Both the position numbers and the translations under genes were made by a program. 64,000 nt of DNA from Whalleya microplaca (lineage: Eukaryota > Ascomycota > Sordariomycetes > Xylariales > Xylariaceae): positions 434,001 through 498,000 of the forward strand of contig MU385725.1 in the NCBI GenBank assembly GCA_022497155.1, given 5' to 3'. The notes below the pieces were generated by a model, which was given only the letters and a program-made list of their open reading frames with translations, did no database searches and was not told the origin of the DNA. Shown in pieces: positions 11,203 to 23,806 of the stretch (position 1 is its first letter; each line of letters starts with the position of its first letter).

Positions 11203-11829
11203 TCACGCCGGCATATTAGCCGCTCTCTCGAAAGCCTCCTCCCAACTGTCCCGCATCTGGCGCAGACACCCCAGCACCTTCGGGCCAGCCTGGTCGCGGA
11301 TAACCGCCTTCTGGTGCCCCGTCATCTTCGAGAGCACGTAATCGGCGACGAGGGGCGGGTGCGAGCTCTCGGGGCGATCGATGCCGACGGAGATGCGCGA
11401 CCAGCGGGCACCGGGGTAGTCGGTGTGCTTGAGGGAGCTGAGGATGCTCTTGACGCCGTTGTGGCCGCGGTGGCTGGCCTTCCAGGCGCGCACGCGCACG
11501 GCGCCCAGGCTCTCCTCCAGGTCGTCGTGCACGACGACGAGGCTCAGGTCCGCCGGCCGCAGCTGGTGCTCGTCAAGCATCTGGCGCCAGGTCTTCGCGA
11601 CCCAGGGCCCGCAGACGTTCATCCGCGTCGGGCTCTGCACCATGGTGTAGGGCTGCCCCGGCGAGGCCAGACACGCCTCCCGCCCATATTTCTGGGTTGT
11701 GAAGGGCGGCTGCGAATACCCGAGGGCTTGCTGGACGGAGGTGAGCGCGAGGTGGCCGGCCGAGTGCAGGGAGTCGTAGTACGGCGCCGGATTGCCCAGG
11801 CTGACGATCAGGAAGCGTGGGTTGAACAT
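11203..11829 (-). CDS. PTH1: Peptidyl-tRNA hydrolase (Pth1 family)
   Basis: 208 residues, one exon. It releases tRNA from peptidyl-tRNAs that drop off ribosomes; the fungal Pth1 family enzyme is generally mitochondrial. All catalytic positions of the bacterial family can be seen: the Asn in SLGNPAP, the catalytic His in the SLHSAGH segment (equivalent to the bacterial RHNxG motif), the Asn in MNVCGP, the Asp in VVVHDDLE, and the Asn in RGHNGVKSI. Length matches the family (about 190-210). No obvious presequence is visible before MFNPRFLIVSLGNP, so targeting is uncertain. It is divergent from Rvs161, with a ~625-bp shared promoter region. Confidence 0.9.
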   Translation of the reverse strand: MFNPRFLIVSLGNPAPYYDSLHSAGHLALTSVQQALGYSQPPFTTQKYGREACLASPGQPYTMVQSPTRMNVCGPWVAKTWRQMLDEHQLRPADLSLVVVHDDLEESLGAVRVRAWKASHRGHNGVKSILSSLKHTDYPGARWSRISVGIDRPESSHPPLVADYVLSKMTGHQKAVIRDQAGPKVLGCLRQMRDSWEEAFERAANMPA

Positions 11830-12454
11830 GGAACCCTGCGTGCAATTGCTAGGCCATTGGCGATGATGCGATACTGTACAGAGGGAGAAAACAGCTCTTG
11901 TACTTATCAGATGGAAATTCGAGTTGGAAGTGGAGAAAATCGACGATAAGCTTCAGCCACAGACAGCTGAGACACAGCTGGTAATTGCAGATGCAGAATA
12001 GCAGAATTGACACTGGAAGGATCGGCTGTGGCTTGCCGGGACCCTTGCTAGTGAGCTTACTTAAACTGCTATGTACCTAGCCCTTGGAGGTACGTACTAC
12101 GGCGTTTTAGGTTAGGTCTGTGGCTGTGCCTAGGTACGTACCGCTTAGTAGTGGGGTGGTGTGTGGCGCCGTTGCGGGTGCTGACGTCGTCTCCAATTCA
12201 TCATCATTGCTTGGCTGCAAAACTCAGCCACAGCACATGCCCAATACCCTTCAGCCCTTCTGCCCACCTGTGCCCGCCCACCTATCAACAGACAAGCAGT
12301 CAACTCATTTATTACTCCTACAAACAAATCACCAACACCTACACTTACTGGATCCTTAGCCCCTTGTGATTTCAGGCCCGCAACAGCGCATCTCGCCCGA
12401 ATATACTGTACAGATTCTAGGGATAAACAGGGCGACAGTAACAACACCGCGAAC

Positions 12455-13522
12455 ATGTCGTGGGCAGGTATGACGCCAACCAACAATCGGGCACGAACTC
12501 CCCCGTGCGTGCTGGACATAACAGCGTGTCGCTGATCCGCAACCTTGCTCTGCTCTAGGATTCAAGAAGAATGTCAACCGCGCGACGACGCAGGTGATGA
12601 TGAAGACGGGCCACGTCGAGAAGACGAACGACCGTGACTACGAGGTCGAGGAGCGACGGTTTCGGACCATGGAGGCCGCCTCGTTGCGCCTCCAGAAGGA
12701 AGCCCGGGGATACCTGGATTCCATACGAGGTAGGCAAACCGGCAGTTCCGGATACAAACAATTGTACATGTGGAATGGGCAGCGTGCTGACTGTGCGGCC
12801 TCTCGCAGCAATGACTGCCTCGCAGATGCGCATAGCCGAGACGATAGACGCCTTCTACGGCGATTCCGGAGCGAAGGACGGCGTCAGCAGGAGCTATAAA
12901 CAGGCAGTGGAAGATCTAGATGCCGAGACGATAAAGGCGTTGGATGGTCCATATAGGTAAGATACCTGACAGAATGCGCCGGAGATTAGAAGCTAATTAT
13001 ATCCAGAACGACGGTGTTGGAGCCTATTTCCCGATTCTGCAATTATTTCCCCGATGTCAACGAATGTACGGAACCATCTTCATCTGTATATTTCCCATGG
13101 CATTGATGCCACTGACACGAGCTTTAGGCATTAAGAAGCGCGGCCACAAATTGCTAGACTACGATGCACTACGAGCCAAGGTGAAGAAGCTGGCCGAGAA
13201 GCCAGACAAGGATGTCACCAAACTACCACGCACCGAGAAAGAGATGGAGATCGCGAAGGCCGCCTACGAGCAATTGAACGAGCAACTGTCCACCGAACTA
13301 CCCCAGCTGATCGATCTCAGAGTACCGTACCTCGACCCCAGCTTCGAGGCACTGGTCAAGATCCAACTCCGGTTCTGCGCCGAGGCCTACAGCAGAATGG
13401 CACAAGTCCAACAGTACCTGGACGCGGATACTAGGGAGCAATACGCGCAAGGTCATCTGGACTCGAGAGTGGAACAGGTCCTGCAAGAGATCCGGGAACT
13501 CAGCATCAGTGGAACTGTCTAA
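12455..13522 (+). CDS. RVS161: BAR-domain protein Rvs161/Hob3
   Basis: Five exons: 12455-12467, 12559-12729, 12809-12956, 13007-13065, 13128-13522, giving 261 residues. The N-terminus MSWAGFKKNVNRATTQVMMK and the segment TGHVEKTNDRDYEVEERRF are diagnostic of the Rvs161/Hob3 amphiphysin-like N-BAR protein. The exon-4 junction reads TVLEPISRFCNYFPDVNECIKKRGHKLLDYD, as expected for the BAR helix bundle. The protein dimerises (with Rvs167 in yeast), bends membrane and acts at endocytic actin patches. Size matches yeast (265). The first exon has only 13 bases; its frame is fixed by the conserved start. Family identity is very secure; exon borders are inferred from GT-AG and frame. Confidence 0.93.
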
Positions 13523-14123
13523 AGTAACGCGATCGGCTTTTAAAAAAGGGATCAGCTCTGAAGAGAGAAAGAGAGAAGAAAAAACAAGGAGTTCAATGGG
13601 CTTATAGAAGTGGTTCTTCTGGTCTGGCTTTGGGTTGTTTTGATTCTCGTGTGAATTACTAACTATAAGGATCCGTGGCCTTTTGTGTTTGATACCAAGA
13701 CGAATATGGACGTTGTTGCGAATGGCATCCCGAGCACATTCACCTCCTGTCCTAGTGTCTTGAAAGAGACGGTCTGTATTGTATCCCCTAATCGACATTA
13801 TAAATTTTGACGATATTATTCAGACGTTTTACTTGATCTTTACACTTTTGTCGTAGCCAATATATTGAGCACCAGATATTTTCTGTAGTTACAACTTTCC
13901 AAGCAAGGGCAGTATTGTTCACTAGATTTATTAATTTCGTTGGGATCTAGCAATATATTCTCTGTATTTGCCACAGAGCCAAGCAGTACGCAGCTTGGTA
14001 GACCACAATGGCCCTCACTCAGAACTTAGTTGCCTCTACTGTCTGGTAGTTATGACAACGTTCTCCGTACGGCCAACATTCCTAAGGAGGAAACCGGATC
14101 ATGAAAGCCGATCAGGAGACCCC
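13523..14123. other. Intergenic, convergent 3' ends
   Basis: Nothing supportable. It separates the convergent Rvs161 and HET genes. Confidence 0.6.
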
Positions 14124-16404
14124 CTAATGAAGGGACATCTCTACCCACTCCGGCTCCTTTTCCTTCAAAACCTCTCCAGCCATATTATTATGAACTGCAA
14201 CAGTCAGTCAGTATCTACCACAATCACACCAAAGCATTGCTAGAAACAGAGAAGAACTCACCATAAGCCTCACCAACCAAGGCATACGCATCCGCCCCCT
14301 GGGGCCTCAACACCATGGGGAAATTGCAACCCGCGATAACCGCGACGACGTCCCCCCGCTGCGCCCGCGCGGGCCCGATGCACAGGTGGCCCGCGGCGCT
14401 GACGAAGAACCGCCGCCGCTTCATCACGTTCTCGATCGCCGACCACTCGCCCTGCTTCAGCGCGAACCCGTCCACCAGCGTGCTGCCGCGGAGTACTTGT
14501 TTCAACAGCTTCTCATCCACCACTTCCCCCTCCCCCTCTCCCTCCCCAACCCCTGCCCCTGTCCCATCCCCAGCGCTCGTGGAACCCTCCACCGCTATCC
14601 CCGACCGCCGCACCTGCGCCAGCGTCTCCGCGACGATGTCCCCCGCGCGCGCGCCGTCCGCGTACGTGACGCCGACGTCCGCGACGGAGCTGAGGACGAT
14701 CCCGCGCACGTGGAGGACCGTGAGGTCGGCGCTGAAGCGCGCGTACGTCTCGGTCTCCTCCCCCGAGGCGCAGTACCCGTGCCCGTGGAAGAGAACCATG
14801 GACGTCGACCCGGACCAGTACAGCATCGTGTGCATGCGGTTGCCGTTGATGAAGAGCGCGGGGCGGTGCTCGTTGGCCTGCTTGCGCCAGTCGGGCACCC
14901 AGGACGGCAGCTTGGTGTGGGTGGGGGTGTCGGGGTGCTGGATGCAGGAGGCGGTTTCTTGGTATACTTGGTGGAAGGTCTTGGAGTAGTCGATTGTTGG
15001 GAGGTCCAGGTCCGGAGCTTTATCTTGCTGTTTATCGTTGTCTTCGCCTTCGCCTTCTCCGTTAGATTGTGTACCACCACCCCCTACCAGCCCCAGCACC
15101 GCATACACCTTATCCCTGGGATCCGTGGACTCGCGGTCCCAGATATTCCACAGCAGGTCCGCGAGCCCGCAGCCCAGCAACCGCTTCTTGGAGATATGAA
15201 TCGCCAGCCCGTACCGCCGCTTGAGCGCCGTCCACTGCGCCCACCGCGCCGTCTTTTGCACCATGGTGCCGATGTCGTCCCAGGCCTCCTGGTAGTCCAT
15301 GGCCTGCGTGAACGTCTCCCAGTCCATGGTCTCCGGCCCGCACTGCAGCACCGTCGCCCGCGACAGCCACACCTCCTGCACGACCCACGTGCGCGCCCAC
15401 CACGCGCGCGCGAGCAGCGCGTCCAGGGCTTCCCAGTCCGCCTGCCGCGCGTCCGTGAAGAAGGTCTCGTACTTCGGCTCGTCGAGGAAGTTGTACAGCA
15501 CGGGGACGCCGTTGAGGATGTGTCCCCGCCGCCGCTGGTTCGCAATGGACTCCGTGTGCGCCAAGTTCCAGCGGCGCGTGTGCTCGTCTGAGGCTGAGGG
15601 GGGTTGGGTGAAGCTCTCTGCTGGGCTCTCGATTGAGACTTCGTCTTCCTCGGGTTCAGTTGCTGATGGGGCTGAGTGCTCAGATTGGTGAGATGTTGTT
15701 GAGGCCGGTTTGCTCAGAGCGGGAGAGTCGGTCTCCTCCTGGGCGCTTGAACCCGACGACTCGGGCTCCGATTTCACATCCGCCTCTGCACCCCCACCAC
15801 CCGCATCGCAATCCACCTCCTCGTCATCTTCGTTCTCATCCGAAGAGCGTCCAGACCCAGCATCATCACCGTTCCTCTTCTCCTCCTCCTCCCTCTGAGC
15901 CTCAGCCTCATCGACCATCCGCTGAAACCGCGCCTCCCAGTTCTCCGTGGCCATGGTCCGCAGAAACCGCATCGCGCGCCCGCTATCCGCGCTCTCCTCG
16001 CCCAGCCACGCGACCACGCGCGCCGCGCCGCGGTAGATGTCCCGCATGCGCGCCACCTGCGCGCTGCGCTCGCCGTTGTCCGCCTGGTTGATGCAGATCG
16101 CGTCGATCCAGACGCGGCGCTCTGCCTCCGACCCGCGCAGTCGGCGGAGGGCCTCCTCCAATCCCCGCGTGATGGCGAAGGCGCGCCCGTTCAGCAAGAT
16201 CGTGGGAGTGGCATTGGGGTTAGAGGGAGAGGGGGAGGTGGTGCCGCCGCCCCAGGCGTACGAGAGCGCCTCGTACGCCGGCGCGGCGTCCAGAGGGAAC
16301 TCGGATATGGTGCATTGGAGCGGGGAGGCCGGGGCGTCGGGGAGGATGGAGATCAGGCGGAAGTGGTCCGTGGACTGCAGGGGCGCGAAGGTGTAGGACG
16401 ACAT
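14124..16404 (-). CDS. Heterokaryon-incompatibility (HET) domain protein
   Basis: Two exons, 16404-14262 and 14194-14124, 737 residues. The HET domain is at the N-terminus: AYEALSYAWG near residue 45, RVWIDAICINQADNGERSAQVARM near 100, then IYRGAARVVAWLGEES. A long acidic, Ser-rich insert (about 170-265) is unusual and probably disordered. The domain continues with WWARTWVVQEVWLSRATVLQCG and DPRDKVYAVLGL. The single-frame reading would end just after GEAYGE, but an intron 14261-14195 (donor GTGAGT, branch CTGAC) joins GEAY to VHNNMAGEVLKEKEPEWVEM, the usual HET C-terminal signature. HET proteins trigger cell death after fusion of incompatible hyphae; the partner is unknown. Confidence 0.9.
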
Positions 16405-18716
16405 GGTTGATACCTAATACCTACTTAATTACGAAAGACATGGAGTTATGAAGACATATGTATGCATTTGCATTCACCGGTGAGCCTAATGGCGCGGGCG
16501 AGGCATCTTTAACCACCATTTGGCAGGGAGGTATATCCAACGACGTCAGTGTCCGTTGCGGCGCAGAGGCAGGCGCAAAGAATCGCTAGCACGCTGGCTG
16601 GCGATCCATCCCGCATGCAGGCTTATGCACACAGCCACTTGGCTGCCTGCGGTTTCGTCAGCAATTCAGATTATGCCCAATCGTCTACATCTGAGCTGGT
16701 TGGATAACTATGCCATCATAGGGGGAGATGACCTTGTGTTAGGCTCTGTTGGGTACGAGTATTGGTTCTAGAGAGATCCTATGCAAAACATGGTTACATC
16801 TTCCGGGACAACATCGATGCCACTTGAGACAGATATCTAGATTGGTAAGGTAGAATTACAAAGATCATGGCCCCACAAGGAATCAGAACCCTAACCTCCT
16901 CACTACTAGGTTCCCTCCTAAGGCAAGGTAGGCCATATAACTGGCCAGTCCAGCCTGCAGGCTTGCGGATTGGGACAAGCTCAACTCCACTGATGATTTG
17001 CATCGCTAGAAATGATGAATAATATTTGCACATATAATATATAAATAGATATATTATAAGAGACAACCATATCGAAACCGTTGCAACTGCCTATTAAAGT
17101 TCATTTCACGATAGTAGACTATGCAACTTTCAGTCCGTCATTATCATAGACTTGTTAATGTGTAGGATTATAGAAGTCTACACGCCAATAACAAATGTGT
17201 ATCTATTTGTATTTTTATTATTTCTGGAAACAATTGTGATTGGTAAGTTGCTGTTATGAAGCTAATGTGTGTTATTAACACTATTACTTCACTATTTTTA
17301 AGAACACCCACTGATTGCGTGGGTATCTTAGGTAACGTTATCTCTTATACTCTCTCTATTTTTGTGGCCTATGTAATATGTGAAAATATGTATTTTTTAT
17401 TAACAGAGTCGGTTTCAAAAGGTACACCAATGCTTCTGACTTATTTCGGTCTCTTGTTTTAAGATGGCGGCTTTCATACTTTGCCTATTTCACCTCTAAT
17501 GAAGTCTTGCTGTTTCACGACACGTCTTATATCGTCTTAAACACCGGTTTACTGGTAGTTATCGAAGTCTACACAAGCCTTACTGCCTTCGAACCAAGTG
17601 ATGAAAGGAGCCGACTACAGTACATGGAATAAGGCTGTCGTCGTCAGACCGGGTTCATGATGTTGGGTAGTACAGAATCAATAAAATCAATCAGATGGGA
17701 TACCTATGGCAGAGGTATTCTGGCAAAGAATAAAGACCGATGAACCATCCATATAAGAGGACTAGCTATTGTTCCGGTCTCTGATAGGATCTGCTGGGCA
17801 TGAACTCTTTCCTAATGAGCCGCCTACTTAGAGATTAATAAGCTAACTCAAGTAAGTAGTTGTTGGGAAGAGAGAATGAAGGACAGGTCCTCGATTTTTT
17901 TCCAAGAAAGCTACAATTACCTATTTCCCATGGTTTAGTTCCACAACTCCATTGGCAGATGTTTCCTACACTCAAACATGTGCTAGATGCCAAAGCATGA
18001 CCTTCAGAGATTAGCCATTCATCGGATGATAATATTACTTATCGTAATTGATATAGAAATGCTAGTGACTAAGTAGAATATCACCTCCTATCGCGGATAT
18101 ATAACACAATTCATACTTAACAGTCCAGCGTTCCCATCAAGTCAAAGAAAGTCAATTAATCCACCTGACTTGACTTGGCCAAGTCCTAAAAAACACGATT
18201 GATTCAAGTCAAGTCAAGTTAAGTAATTACTTGACTTGATAGGAATGCTGCAACTGTCACTCATTGCACCAGTGCTTCCACATGATTCTCGATGAACATT
18301 CTCTCGATTCCAAATTTCGAGATATTTGCACACACTGGCTACTGGTCTGGCATACTCCGTTTCAAAGTAGTGATTACCTAGGTCTGTTTCCAGTTGTCCA
18401 AAACGATTACAGCTATAAACTAATTATGTGCTGCAAAGGTGGAACAAGTGCTCAGTGGTGGTTGAGTTGGCTCTAGTCATCGATATAAATGTCATTCCCG
18501 CCTGCGGATTGAAGTTATGGTTATAGCGGCTAATTATATAGGTAAGTGGCCTTGCTGACGGAGGTTGCTAGTGTCATATGTGCGCCCTCAGCCAGCTAAA
18601 GATGATTAAGACACATTACAATCAAATCACTTTGTTTCCAAGATAATAGAAGTACTCGGTATTCCGATATTCCATTTGTATCTTTACACTACTTAAGAGA
18701 AAGCTCTATGCCTAAA
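16405..18716. other. AT-rich intergenic tract with a MITE
   Basis: No convincing gene in 2.3 kb. It contains the 125-bp inverted-repeat element at 18126-18250. Confidence 0.5.
18126..18250. mobile_element. hAT-like MITE, 125 bp
   Basis: The ends are inverted: CAGCGTTCCCATCAAGTCAA at the left, and the reverse complement of the right end reads CAGCATTCCTATCAAGTCAA (two mismatches in 20). The interior is rich in the AAGTC/GACTT motif. The flanking 8-mers TAACAGTC (18118-18125) and CAACTGTC (18251-18258) match at 6 of 8 positions, consistent with a worn 8-bp hAT target-site duplication. It has no coding capacity. Confidence 0.65.
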
Positions 18717-20485
18717 CTATAGCCATGTTCCAAGGTTCACTGCGACACATTAGACATTTGCGAAGGTAGTATAAGGGTAGGAATAGGAGCTTACCATGAA
18801 CTGCCTTCACCTGGGTATATGCCGATAATGCGTATTGTCCTAGTTCCCTACCAATACCGCTCTGCTTGTATCCACCGAAAGGAACACCGAAGTGGGAGTC
18901 CTGAGAGCTGTTGATCTAAAGAGACAGTTAGTAAAGTAATCGACACTTGAATCCGGAATTATGGCTTACCCAAACCATGCCTGCTTCAATCTCCGCAGCT
19001 ACTTGATGGGCCCTGACGATATCCTTGGTGAAGAGCGCAGCTCCCAAACCATATTCGGTATCGTTTGCCTTTTCTATCGCGTCTTCCTCTGTGGTGAACG
19101 ATTGTATAGCGACGAAGGGCCCGAATACTTCCTCCCGCACAGCCTTCATGTGGTTCTTCATGTCCGCGAAGATAGTGGGCTCGACGAAGTAGCCCTTTTC
19201 GGTGGGGGCATTGCCACCAAGTAGCAACCGGCCACCCTCCGACTTGGCTGATTCTATGTAGCTGAGGATCCTTTCCTGTTGCGCCTTGGAGACCTGAGGA
19301 CCGTGGTTGGCGTTCTCATCGAACTGGCTACCATGTGAAATGTTTTTGCTGGTATACTCCTTAAATTGCTCTAGGAACTTGTCGTATATCTTTTCTTGGA
19401 CGTATATGCGTGATGTGGATGTGCATACTTGTCCCATGTTGCCTAATAAAGACGGTCAATCACTCATGCAGAGGTATACGGTTTTTGAGAGGGGGGCTTA
19501 CTGTAGATACCGACGTGAGACCACTTCACAGCCTGATCCAGGTCTGCGTCGTCGAACACAATCAAGGGACTCTTTCCTCCAGTCTCAAGAGTGATGTTCT
19601 TGAGGTTGGCGGAAGCGGCCTTCATGATAGCCTGGCCAGTCACGGTGCTACCCGTGAAGGCAATCTTGTCAACTCCGAGATGCCCAGCAAGGACGGCCCC
19701 GGCCGTCTTGCCGAGTCCGTTTATAACGTTGACAACTCCTGGCGGGAATCCTGCCTCCTTGATGAGGGTAGCAAGGTAAAGTGCTGAGAGGGGAGTCTGT
19801 TCCGCTGCCTTAAGCACTACTGTGTTTCCACAAGCCAGCGCCGGGCCTAGCTTCCAACCAGCCATCTAGGGGAGGAAGGGTCAGCAAAGGAACAATTCGC
19901 AATGGAAGCGGATGTCTTACCATCATAGGATAGTTCCACGGCACGATTTGACCACACACCCCTGTATAAGTTAATATCAGAATCAGTGGGAAGATAATGA
20001 GGGTGCGACTAACCGATTGGCTCGTGTCTTGTGTAAGCGAATTTCTTGTCATCAGTCTCTATGGTTTGTCCGTAGATCTTGTCTGCCCACCCAGCATAGT
20101 ACTTCAAGACTGATATCGTCTCGGCCATGTCTTCATCTCTGGCGACCTGGTATGGTTTACCATTGTCCCAGGCATCAATGGTGGCGAGAATGTGCTTGTC
20201 TCTCTCGCAAAGGTCTGCGAGCTTCCAGAGAAGAGAGCCTCGCTGCTGAGAGCTCAGCCGCCGCCATGCTGGGTTTTTGAACGCAGCCCGAGCAGCTGCA
20301 ACAGCTATGTCTACATCTTCCTCGCCGGCCGCAGAGACCTTTGCTATGGGAGACTCGTCAAAAGGGTTAACTGTCTCGATAGTCTCGCCAGATTTGGCAG
20401 GGACAAATTCGTTGTTGATAAACAGACCAGTAGGCTGGCTGTAAGTGAGGCCGTTAGGGGCTATAAGAGTGATTGGAGCGGCCAT
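18717..20485 (-). CDS. NAD(P)-dependent aldehyde dehydrogenase
   Basis: Six exons: 20485-20014, 19961-19921, 19865-19502, 19442-18970, 18915-18795, 18739-18717; 497 residues, the standard length. It oxidises aldehydes to acids. Visible motifs are the cofactor-binding PWNYPM segment, [23 protein letters not shown], the general base in LETGGKSP, the catalytic Cys in [18 protein letters not shown] and the C-terminal [14 protein letters not shown]. The C-terminus VKAVHVNLGTWL resembles cytosolic fungal ALDH (the AldA/Ald type). There is no mitochondrial presequence. It starts at [15 protein letters not shown], typical of this subfamily. The gene appears intact; substrate not determined. Confidence 0.93.
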
Positions 20486-22387
20486 TGTGATGAAGATGGA
20501 AGAGATGAAGATGGAGGAGAAAATGAACTGGTATGTCTCGTTTCGAAGGGATGGGAAAGGGTCTGATATAGGCCTGAAGGCTTGACATGCTCCGCATACT
20601 CGGACTAAAGGTCATCCCCAGGATTGCTCTTAATTCCCAACATGATGCGAAGTCGGGGCTTGGTTGCTAATGGCTCCTAAGGAGAAACTCCACCCCCCAC
20701 GCTCCTATCACAATGGACGTATAACTTCAATATTCGCCATTCCCATGTTTCCGACGACAATTTCACTACCTAGTTCATAGAGAAGTCATGTGCCACCGGC
20801 GTGACAGAGGGGTTGCCTCTTGCCCCAGCCCTGCATGAACCACAGATTCACAGATGCTTGAGAACCTGGGGCTCCGCAAACCCCTATACTAGATCTGCAT
20901 CGTACCCGCATGTCCCAGTCTTGGCATTTTGCCCAAAAAGTTTCCTATTCGGGATGTAGTATGACCCACGATTCGAGCCGAGACCACCGGCGCCAAGCCC
21001 CGGCGGGTTACGTCACGTTTGATATCGGGCCTAACACCGTGAAGTCGGACAGGATTTTATCGGCTTACCCATTAGTCCGTATACGATTACTCTCAGGATT
21101 AACTTGCACTGCATCCCGTTGGTCCGTATTGTGATTTCATCATACATAATTACTATTCTTTAAATATTAGCTTCGTTTACTATAGTATAAGGGCACAAGC
21201 TAGTTGGTGGAGCCTTAGTCCATCGTCGTTCGATGTCTCCACACACGACAATAAAAATAATGTTGACAAGGTGTGCTAAAGCCTTCTGCGACAAGGCCCA
21301 AACATGGGGTATTAGACGTGTATGGGACTCAGGGTATCATGTGTCTTCATATCTCCAGCTCTCAACGAAATTTTATTTAGAAAGAAATTACACATCAGAC
21401 ACCAAACTTAAGAATCCAATGGCACAACATAAGAAGATCCCTATTAGCAATATTTTGAAACAACTGAAAGAGTCAGCATCATTGATGTAGTATCTACCGA
21501 GCCAAAGATATGGAAAGCTCCTTTGGCAGTATATATAGACATTACCATATAAACCAACCAATACTGTCCTCTCTAACACGCCTTTCAACCCATCTCTATA
21601 CAGATATTAGTAATGATCATCAAACGAGATCACAACTAGCACTTCGATTCTCCAGTCCCTACCAGTGTATGGCAATAAGTTTAATTTTGTGGTCCGCCGG
21701 CCTGTGAAACCTATGTCGGGCAAGTGAGTAAGGGGTATCCATTGCAATGCGTTAATGGCGGGGGAGATTCGTTCAACATACTTCAACTCCACCAGATTCG
21801 TTACCAGGAACCTTGCTACTATGAATTCGGGGACAGACATCAATGGTAAGTCCGAACGTAACTCGCGGGGTAAAATGCGGTCCGACTAGGTAGCCTGCCG
21901 CCGATTGCTAATACATGGCATGCTAGTGTAGCGACTAATACGACGTCCCGTAGCTTAATGGACTAGCCGGTTGAGTCACCAATGCCAACACTACGAGGGT
22001 ATCAAAAAGAGATTCAAATACAGCCAAGCGCCTTTAGACTATGATGTATACGACCATAGAGTTGTACACGTAGATTGCAGCGGGTCCTTAAATCCAAGTC
22101 CTAAACTGATAAGCTGAGGAGGCTTTGTTAGATCAGGGCGCTGCTTGCGTTGCTAGCTAATCTTCTACTCCTCGCGTTATTGTTCTGTTGCAATCACAGT
22201 GAGTACTTGGCTGTGCCGCCCTTGACAAATGTCATTGCAATACGCAAATATTGAATGTCTATTCATTAGCAAATAGTATTAATGAAGTTGTACTAAGCCT
22301 ATCTTACCGTATTGATTATAGGGTGGGTAGAAGTCAGTCAAATAGCCGTGAACACGGTCAAATATATGTTTCGTTATAATATGAATG
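20486..22387. other. Intergenic tract
   Basis: 1.9 kb with only short open frames and no recognisable motif. It includes the ALDH promoter on the left. Confidence 0.5.
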
Positions 22388-23806
22388 CTATAAGACAAGA
22401 GTATCCCCGGCTAAGTTTTGGAAAGTACTTTTGCAGGCATCGAGCTGTCTCTCGGATTTCCAAAGACTTTCCAATGCTGTCCGGGTAGAAAGCACCGACT
22501 CGAACTTGATGTTGGAGTAAACGGCATCTAACCTTCCCAAGACACATTCTCTGTGTAACGGAGCTAGTGAATGGGCCCCGGCAACATATAACGGGAATAG
22601 AATGCAACTTTGAGCTTTGCAGCTGAGATCAATACCTTGTATGCAATCAAGGCAGGCGTGAACATGCTGTTGAACAAGAAGATGACGCGTTGGAAGGTTG
22701 CAGATAACACTATAGAGGTATATCAGACCAGCATGTTGGAAGGCCCTCACGAAAGAGTTGGCAAAAGCCTCGAGCATCCTGGTGGGATCTGACGCTTTGA
22801 TAATTTCCGTGTCCATCAGAGCATCAGCGTGAAGCATGGAGTAAGTTGGTTGCAACGTGCGCTCGAACTCGATAACCTTCTCTTTGCAAAGTGCCTCGCC
22901 ACCCCGAACGTCTTGTAAATAGAAGCTCATCTCCGCCATAGTGCCAAAGACTGACGCGAGAGATCTCGTACCATAGCTTGTCGTCTCCCACCAGACAGCC
23001 TTTGACTGAATCTTCTGCCAGATAGTAGCAGGAAAGGCTGGCGTCCTTCCTTGCAGCAGCGCATCAGTCAGGTCAGTGGATGCAAATTCTGACAACAGCA
23101 AACTGCTCTCCATCTCAGATGATCCCCAGACCGACTCAAATCCTCCGAGAGCATCGATAATAGCCAATACCCCGGCGTAATGACATCGCGTGGATGCATG
23201 TTGCTGAGTACAATCCAGGTATCCATCTAATAGATAAAGAAGTATCACAGCAACTAGAAGAGAGAAAAGGGTAGGGCGCTTGGCAGTGTCGCTGCCTAGC
23301 TGTGCGCGGATCAGTGCCATACAGCTAAGACGCCTGTTCATTAACGTCTCTCTAGTTTGGCCCCTCTCCTGGAGTGCACGGTGGGATTCGGCGAAAACGC
23401 AAGCAGCCTGGAGGACTGGACGGGATCGTAGAGCAAGAGAAATTGGGGGAGAACACGGTTGATCTGCAGTAGTTAAGAGGGGCCATAGTCGCGCCTTGAA
23501 GTAGTCGAGGGCGCGCCGCTCGTTCGTGGCCAGCGATGTTCCGGATCCAAAGAGCGGTCGGGTACAAAGAACCTGCTGCTGGTACGGTGCAGTCTTGCTA
23601 GGTTTGCCGTTCCATCGGAGGACCATCTTGTCGTAGCAGCAGTCCGTGCCGGACATGACGCACCTCCGGCACATCGGCTTCTGCAGATCACATTTCACCC
23701 GGCGTTGCTTGCAGGGCCAACAGGAACCCTCCACGACCCGCTGTCGTTTGGGTTGATGGCCCGCTTCGTCATGCTCTTGTCGAGAATCTGTGTCTGCTTG
23801 GGCCAT
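22388..23806 (-). CDS. Zn2Cys6 fungal transcription factor
   Basis: 472 residues without introns. The binuclear zinc cluster is at residues 29-56: C-x2-C-x6-C-x5-C-x2-C-x6-C in GSCWPCKQRRVKCDLQKPMC and the following RRCVMSGTDC. It is preceded by a basic KRQRVVEG. The remainder is the helical fungal transcription-factor region (NERRALDYFKARLWPLL, RCHYAGVLAIIDALGG, WWETTSYGTRSLASVFG), of the Fungal_trans_2 type. Such proteins bind CGG half-sites as dimers. The target is unknown and no adjacent pathway is evident. The end (FQNLAGDTLVL) looks natural. Confidence 0.88.
   Translation of the reverse strand: MAQADTDSRQEHDEAGHQPKRQRVVEGSCWPCKQRRVKCDLQKPMCRRCVMSGTDCCYDKMVLRWNGKPSKTAPYQQQVLCTRPLFGSGTSLATNERRALDYFKARLWPLLTTADQPCSPPISLALRSRPVLQAACVFAESHRALQERGQTRETLMNRRLSCMALIRAQLGSDTAKRPTLFSLLVAVILLYLLDGYLDCTQQHASTRCHYAGVLAIIDALGGFESVWGSSEMESSLLLSEFASTDLTDALLQGRTPAFPATIWQKIQSKAVWWETTSYGTRSLASVFGTMAEMSFYLQDVRGGEALCKEKVIEFERTLQPTYSMLHADALMDTEIIKASDPTRMLEAFANSFVRAFQHAGLIYLYSVICNLPTRHLLVQQHVHACLDCIQGIDLSCKAQSCILFPLYVAGAHSLAPLHRECVLGRLDAVYSNIKFESVLSTRTALESLWKSERQLDACKSTFQNLAGDTLVL

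Noticed and set aside
14386..15591. 401-codon plus frame rich in Arg and Pro
   Set aside because: It is the antisense shadow of the GC-rich HET gene.
16861..16935. tRNA-like T-arm motif (reverse strand GGGTTCTGATTCC)
   Set aside because: The acceptor stem does not pair and no complete cloverleaf forms.
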